Shown here piece after piece: positions 53,701-59,700 of a stretch of 64,000 bases of DNA. The notes beneath the pieces are model-generated. The model made no database searches. It was not told where the DNA came from and saw only the letters and a list, made by a program, of their open reading frames with translations. The position numbers were made by a program, and so were the translations under genes. The number at the start of each line of letters is the position of its first letter. Position 1 is the first letter of the stretch. The DNA is from Lucinisca nassula (lineage: Eukaryota > Mollusca > Bivalvia > Lucinida > Lucinidae): positions 165,383,406-165,447,405 of the forward strand of contig OY757011.1 in the NCBI GenBank assembly GCA_963580285.1, given 5' to 3'.

Positions 53701-56700
53701 AGTTTGAAGGAACTTGGCCCAGGGGTATGGGAGGAGTAGTCATTTAAAGATTTTTTTCTATTTTTAGCTCTGGTGGCATCTTGTCCACTGGAGTGGAACG
53801 ATGTTGGCTATTTTGGTAGACAGTCACTTAGGCAACATTCCTGCGAAATTTAAATGAAATTTTCACAAGGGTTTAGGAGTAGTCTTTTAAAGCAAATTGT
53901 TGACGATGCACAACGGACATTGACTGATCACAGTAGCTCACCAGCTAACAAGCCTTGTTCTGCTGTAAATTAATTCATTCTGCCACACCCACTTTTGACT
54001 GTCAATCAAAAGGAAGACCCTATTTGCAGTGATAGGAATATAAAGATCATTACCAGTATCTACAATATGATCTAATGCTCCCAGAGATCGTAATTCCTCC
54101 TTAAACCATTCTCCTGCTCGCCGTGATGTTAAACTCAGTAATGATTCCATTGCAAGGTTCCCTGTCTGTAATACATGAAAAACAGTATGATGAGAGATCT
54201 AGTGAATTTCACTGGTTGTCTGGATATTGGGTTTAGCTACAATTCCTTTACTGTGTACCACAACAAATGCCAAGTCCTTGGGGGTTAAAACCTGTCCCAA
54301 CCGTCTACAGCCTTTCCTGTTTGTTTATTTGTATGGAAAGGGTTTGAAGAGTGGAAAACTATAAAGAGTAAAATTCCTATATTAAGACCACCTTTGGAAC
54401 TGTTCAAAAGTGGTCTTTAAGACCACTTTTGAACAGTCCCAAAGGTGGTCCCTGACCAGGGGACATTGTAGGCAGAAAACATTAAGAAAAATTCAGTGTA
54501 CCCTTCAAAATAAGCTTCTTATAGCAAAAGAAGTCCTAATTTTAGGTGGTTTTAATAGCAGAATTTAATTGTACAACAGAACTTCAATGGCACGAACCCC
54601 GATGTTTTTTTCACCATGGGTGAGTCAAACCCATTCTTGAGTCCCCAGGGAATTCCTCCAAATACAATATAGAGATAATGTAGGGAGATTTTCTTCTTTT
54701 ATCTTGCAAATGTATGCTGTGTGTACTCATTAGAATCGCCTTTTTACATTTATTATATAGGACACGGAAAATATATCTGTCAATTATCTCCATTAGGCCT
54801 CCTGGTATACCTGCGGGGGTCGGCAACATTCTTTCGTGGAGATTGATCATGAAATCTTTTCTACGGTCATTCTCTCCCTTCCGCTGATTCAAGAAGGGCA
54901 GCTGTCTGTTTCTGGCAAAAGAATGTGCACTGTACTGGTTAACCGCTTATGTATAAGCCTGCCCAGGAAAAGAGTGGTTAGGTTAACTGACTGGCTCAAA
55001 AATGACCTAAATAGTGTTGACTGGGCCATTAAACTCCAATATAAACAAACAAACAAACACCTCCTGGTATGACACTAATAGTAACATTCTGTGGCTCAAA
55101 CTACTGCTGTCTCAAACAAATGTTCATGGTCTCAGCCAACGAAGTTCAACCGTAGAACAAAGTGAAGGCTGCTCATACTGCACAGTCTGATCAGTCTTTG
55201 TTGGGCACCAATATTTGAAGACACAGTTTTACTTGGTACAGCCCATATTTGACCGTCCATGCATATAAACCCTGTTAGTTTTTTTGGGGGGCGACAGGGC
55301 TTGAGATGTCAATTCATCTCAATGTAGGGTAAAAGTCCCACAAAATTGGAAGCAACGTCTCCAAAATGACCTTTACAGTTTGACGGGGACGTTAAACCTC
55401 AAATCAAACAAACAAACAAAAACAGCCCATATTTGGCAATGTTGTATCAACGTTGGTGCAATGTCATAATGTTGCATCGTCATTGATATGACATTGCGTA
55501 ACAGCCCTTATATAAATTGGCTTTCTGTTGTTGATTTGTTTGTATCTAGGTTTTATGTCCCCCTCAATACTAATGAGGTCATTTTGGAGACATTACTTCC
55601 AATTTTGTGTGACTTTTACCCAACACTGAGATGAAACAATCGTTCAAAGAAACAGCTAGGGTTTAAAGGACCACTTGCACCACTTTCTGGGAAACCTTAG
55701 ACCTTCTAAGCAGTTTACCAGTACTCAAAGGTTTGGCTGGATTCAGCTCTGCCCTGAAGCACAATGCAGCTCAGTCTGTTTCTCCAAGCCCCAATGGGTG
55801 GGGGTCACGCTGTTGTTGATGTGCGTTCTATTGTTTCTTGTGTGTGACTTCATGTCATTTCTATAGAAGAAAGCAAGGCTGGGCATTTCAAGTGAACTGT
55901 CTGCTAAGCAGAAAATTCATATGACATATTAACCCTTTTTGTACCAAATGGAATCTTCCTTCTTATATAGAGATGGAGTCCATTTCAAAATTTAGGGGTG
56001 TCAGAATGTGTTATCATCCAAATTTATTTGGAAAATGACTGAACTTTTAGCAAACAGTAGAGGCCCTGATCAGACGCCGGGTTCTGAAAGTTATGAACAA
56101 TAATATTTTTTCTTTGAAGTAGGTCATAGGTCAAGGTCACAGGTCAAAAAGTTATGAACAATAATATTTTTTCTTTAAATTTTGCATGAATGTGAAGCTC
56201 TTGTCACAAGGAACCCACATGCCAAATATGAAGGCTCTATCTTAAACGATTCATAAGTTATGAACAATTTTATTTGTTCTTTCAAGTAGGTCAAAGGTTA
56301 AGGTCATGGTCAAAAATTTTGCATGAATGTAAAGCTCTTATCACAAGGAACTTACATGCCGAATATATAGGTCCTATCCCAAAGGGTTGAAAGTAATGAC
56401 CAAAATGTTAATTTTTTCTTTTAAGTAGGTCAAAGGTCAAGGTCACAGGTCAAAATTTTTTGCATGAATGTAAAGCTCTTGTTACAAGGAACCTACATGC
56501 CAAATATGAAGGCTGTATCTCAAACGGTTCAAAAGTTATAACTTTTTCTTTTATGTAGGTCAAAGGTCAAGGTCACAGGTCAAAATTTTTTGTGTGAATG
56601 TAAAGCTCTTGTCACAAGGAACCTACATGCAAAATATGAAGGCTGTATCTCAAGCAGTTCAAAAGTTATGACCAATGTTATTTTTTTCTTTTAAGAAGGT

Positions 56701-59700
56701 CAAAGGTCAAGGTCACAGGTCAATTTTTTTTGCATGAATGTGAAGCTCTTGTCACAAGGAAAATTCATGCCAAATATGAATACTCTACCTCAAACAGTTC
56801 AAAAGTTATGACCAACGTTAAAGTTGTCCACATACAAACCAACAAACAAACAGGCAGGGCAAAAACAATATTTACCCGCTATCGCTACCGGGGACATAAA
56901 AAGTATTTCAGCACCTGAAGCTGTAATAATGCATTTGGCATTTGGGCTTTTTGGGGAACTGAATGCAGACTTGTTTAAAACAACAATTCGGCAGAAGGCT
57001 ATTTCACACCTGTGGGGGGTGGAAAGTCAATGAATCATGAAATCTAGGTCAAGGTCAAACATGGATGCATGAATAAAAGTTGTCACTCCTAGATGCAAGC
57101 ATGTACCAAGTATCATCAATGAAGCACTTATAGTTCTCGAGAAATGGACTCTTACATTATGGTGAAAGTTAGGGTGGTCGCAATAATTCAAGAAGTTAGT
57201 GAACCATGAAATAGAGGTCAAGATGAGATATGTGCATGGAGGCTTGCATTGAAGTTGCTATTCCTAGATGCAAGCTTGTACCTAGTAACATTAATGAAGC
57301 TCTTATAGTTCTTGAGAAATGGACTCTTAAATTAGGGTGAAAGTTAGTGTGGTCGCAATATTCACAGTCAATGAACCATGAAATGTAGGTCAAGGTCAGA
57401 TATAGATGTATGCATTGCAGTTGCTATTACTAGATGCAAGCTTGTTCCAAGTATCATTAAAGAAGCTCTTACAGTTCTCGAGAAATGGACTCTTACATTA
57501 GGGTAAAAGTTAGGGTGGTCGCAAATGTTGATGGCTTGACGAACAGAACAGACAGAAAATTCAACTCCTATATCATGTCATGATTAAAGCAGGTGCGACA
57601 AAAAGGGCCCAGTTGTTCAAAGTCTCATTAGCTTACTGAACTCCATAGTGCACAAAATTTTTACTGTTCTATCAAGTAAAGTATCTAATTCTCTGGCATT
57701 TTTGCTGAAAAATTGTGAGTAGCTTTAGCTTTGCAAAAGCTACTCACTTCTTTTTTTCACAAAAAATTTAAGTCTATATTCCATATTTAAGATTTAACAA
57801 TATTTTGACAAAAGATGTGATCTTTTGAAAAGCTGGGCCAAGTTGTTCAAAACTAATGATGTCACTATCTAACATATCGTTATAACACTGATAATTTCAT
57901 ATGGGAAATATTTTTGCTGAAAAAAACTGCAAAAGCTAGTTATATTTTTCCAACAAAAGTAATTGAGCAGTGCATATTAGACTTCCTTAAACAGGCAACT
58001 ATAACAAGCATGTTAACCCTTATCTTGCTATTCACAACAACCCCTACCACTGCAAACAGAGTAGATCCAGATGAGATGGCTTCTGAAGAAGTCATCTGAT
58101 CTGGATCTACACTGTTTTGTAATGCAGTTTGTGAATTGAACACATTAAATTGAATACATTAAATCAAGTAATTTGACTGGCTGATAGTTAGCAATGTGTG
58201 TGGCTTCATTAATTTATTCAGCGATATAAGGGTTAAGCTAACAATGCTTTGAACAACTGGATCCAGGCTGCTTGCTAAACAGAGGTGGCCACTGTGACAG
58301 GTGTTAGCAAACTCACAGTTAAACTTTCAATTTCTATTTCCTGTTTAGATCCAGCCTCTCTCTGGAACTGTTCATACACTTCCTCCACCTTGTCCCGGTT
58401 CCTCTTGAGAGCTCTGGCTGCTGTCTGTGACAGGGTGGTGGCCAGGTCTTCCTGCTGGTCTACCCCCAGGAGCCGCAACATCAGGTTCAAAGCCTCTTGG
58501 TCCAAGTCCATATTCAGTCTATCTCGACTAAGCATGAACATAAGGGCTGAGGTACATAGAGAAAGACTCTGGCAGAAGAAGAAAAAGAATGATAGATTTA
58601 TAATATCAATTTTAAGTATCGTATTTACCCTTGCATTTGGACAGACAGGCAAGAGCAAACAGTGTAGACCCGGATGAGATGCCGCAGGATGCGGCATCTC
58701 ATTAGGGTTTACATTGTTTGCCATTGATCCAGCTAGTTTTTGACACAACATTGGATAGTAAATTGCACTTATTCAAATTTTAGAACAAGTATGGTATCCG
58801 AATATTTAGAGTAAATATGGTACAGTGGAATTTCCGTGAACTGAACATCAATAGCCCATTTACAATGGCCAATTCGAACTCATTTTTCTTGTGTCATGAA
58901 ATTCTTAAACACTAGAAATGTGTCCAAAGGACAGAGATGCCCCCACCTGGTAGTGCAATAAGTAAACTTAAATGCAAATTACTAACACAGAGGCAGATGC
59001 AGACACAGTCAGAGACGGATGGCCGGACACGCTTAACACTATATGCTCTTTCCACCATTCTTCAAATGGCGGGGGCATGAAAATTAATTAATATATGCAT
59101 AACTGCAACTCAAAAGCAAATCCCTAGCAGACAGTTAGCATACAACTCAGCTCTCAGTGACTAGAACTACCCCTGACTGGAACAAAATGTCACTTGTGAT
59201 TTGTTGGTTTGTGATGAGGTTTTTCATTCAAGTCATCCTTTTGAGGATGTTCTTCCAATTTGTGGGATTTTTACCCTATTTTTGCCCTACCATCGAAAGA
59301 AACCACTAGGGTCTAAAGTATGGTTCGACTCGCAACTTTTTCCTGGGCAGTGTTAGACCTTCTAAGCAGTTTACAGTACTCAAATGCAGTCAGTTTCAAC
59401 TCTGCGCGGAAGCACCATGCAAACCTGATTTGTGAGTTATACATATGACTTGGTTAACACAGGCCAATAAACTTGCTTAAGGGGAAGTGGAACAGCGGGC
59501 AGTTTTTTCTGCCATTTTTCAAAGGGAGACAACTTTCGAGACTTCCTGTTCACTTTTCTATAAGCTCTGTCCCACGGAAAAATGGATCAACTCTTAAAGG
59601 AAAGAATTTGCTCCTCAGGAGCAAATTCTTTCCTGTAAGAGTTGACCGCTATAAACATGGGAGACAAAATAAAATTTAGCAGGGGTTGCCTCCCCTGCAG

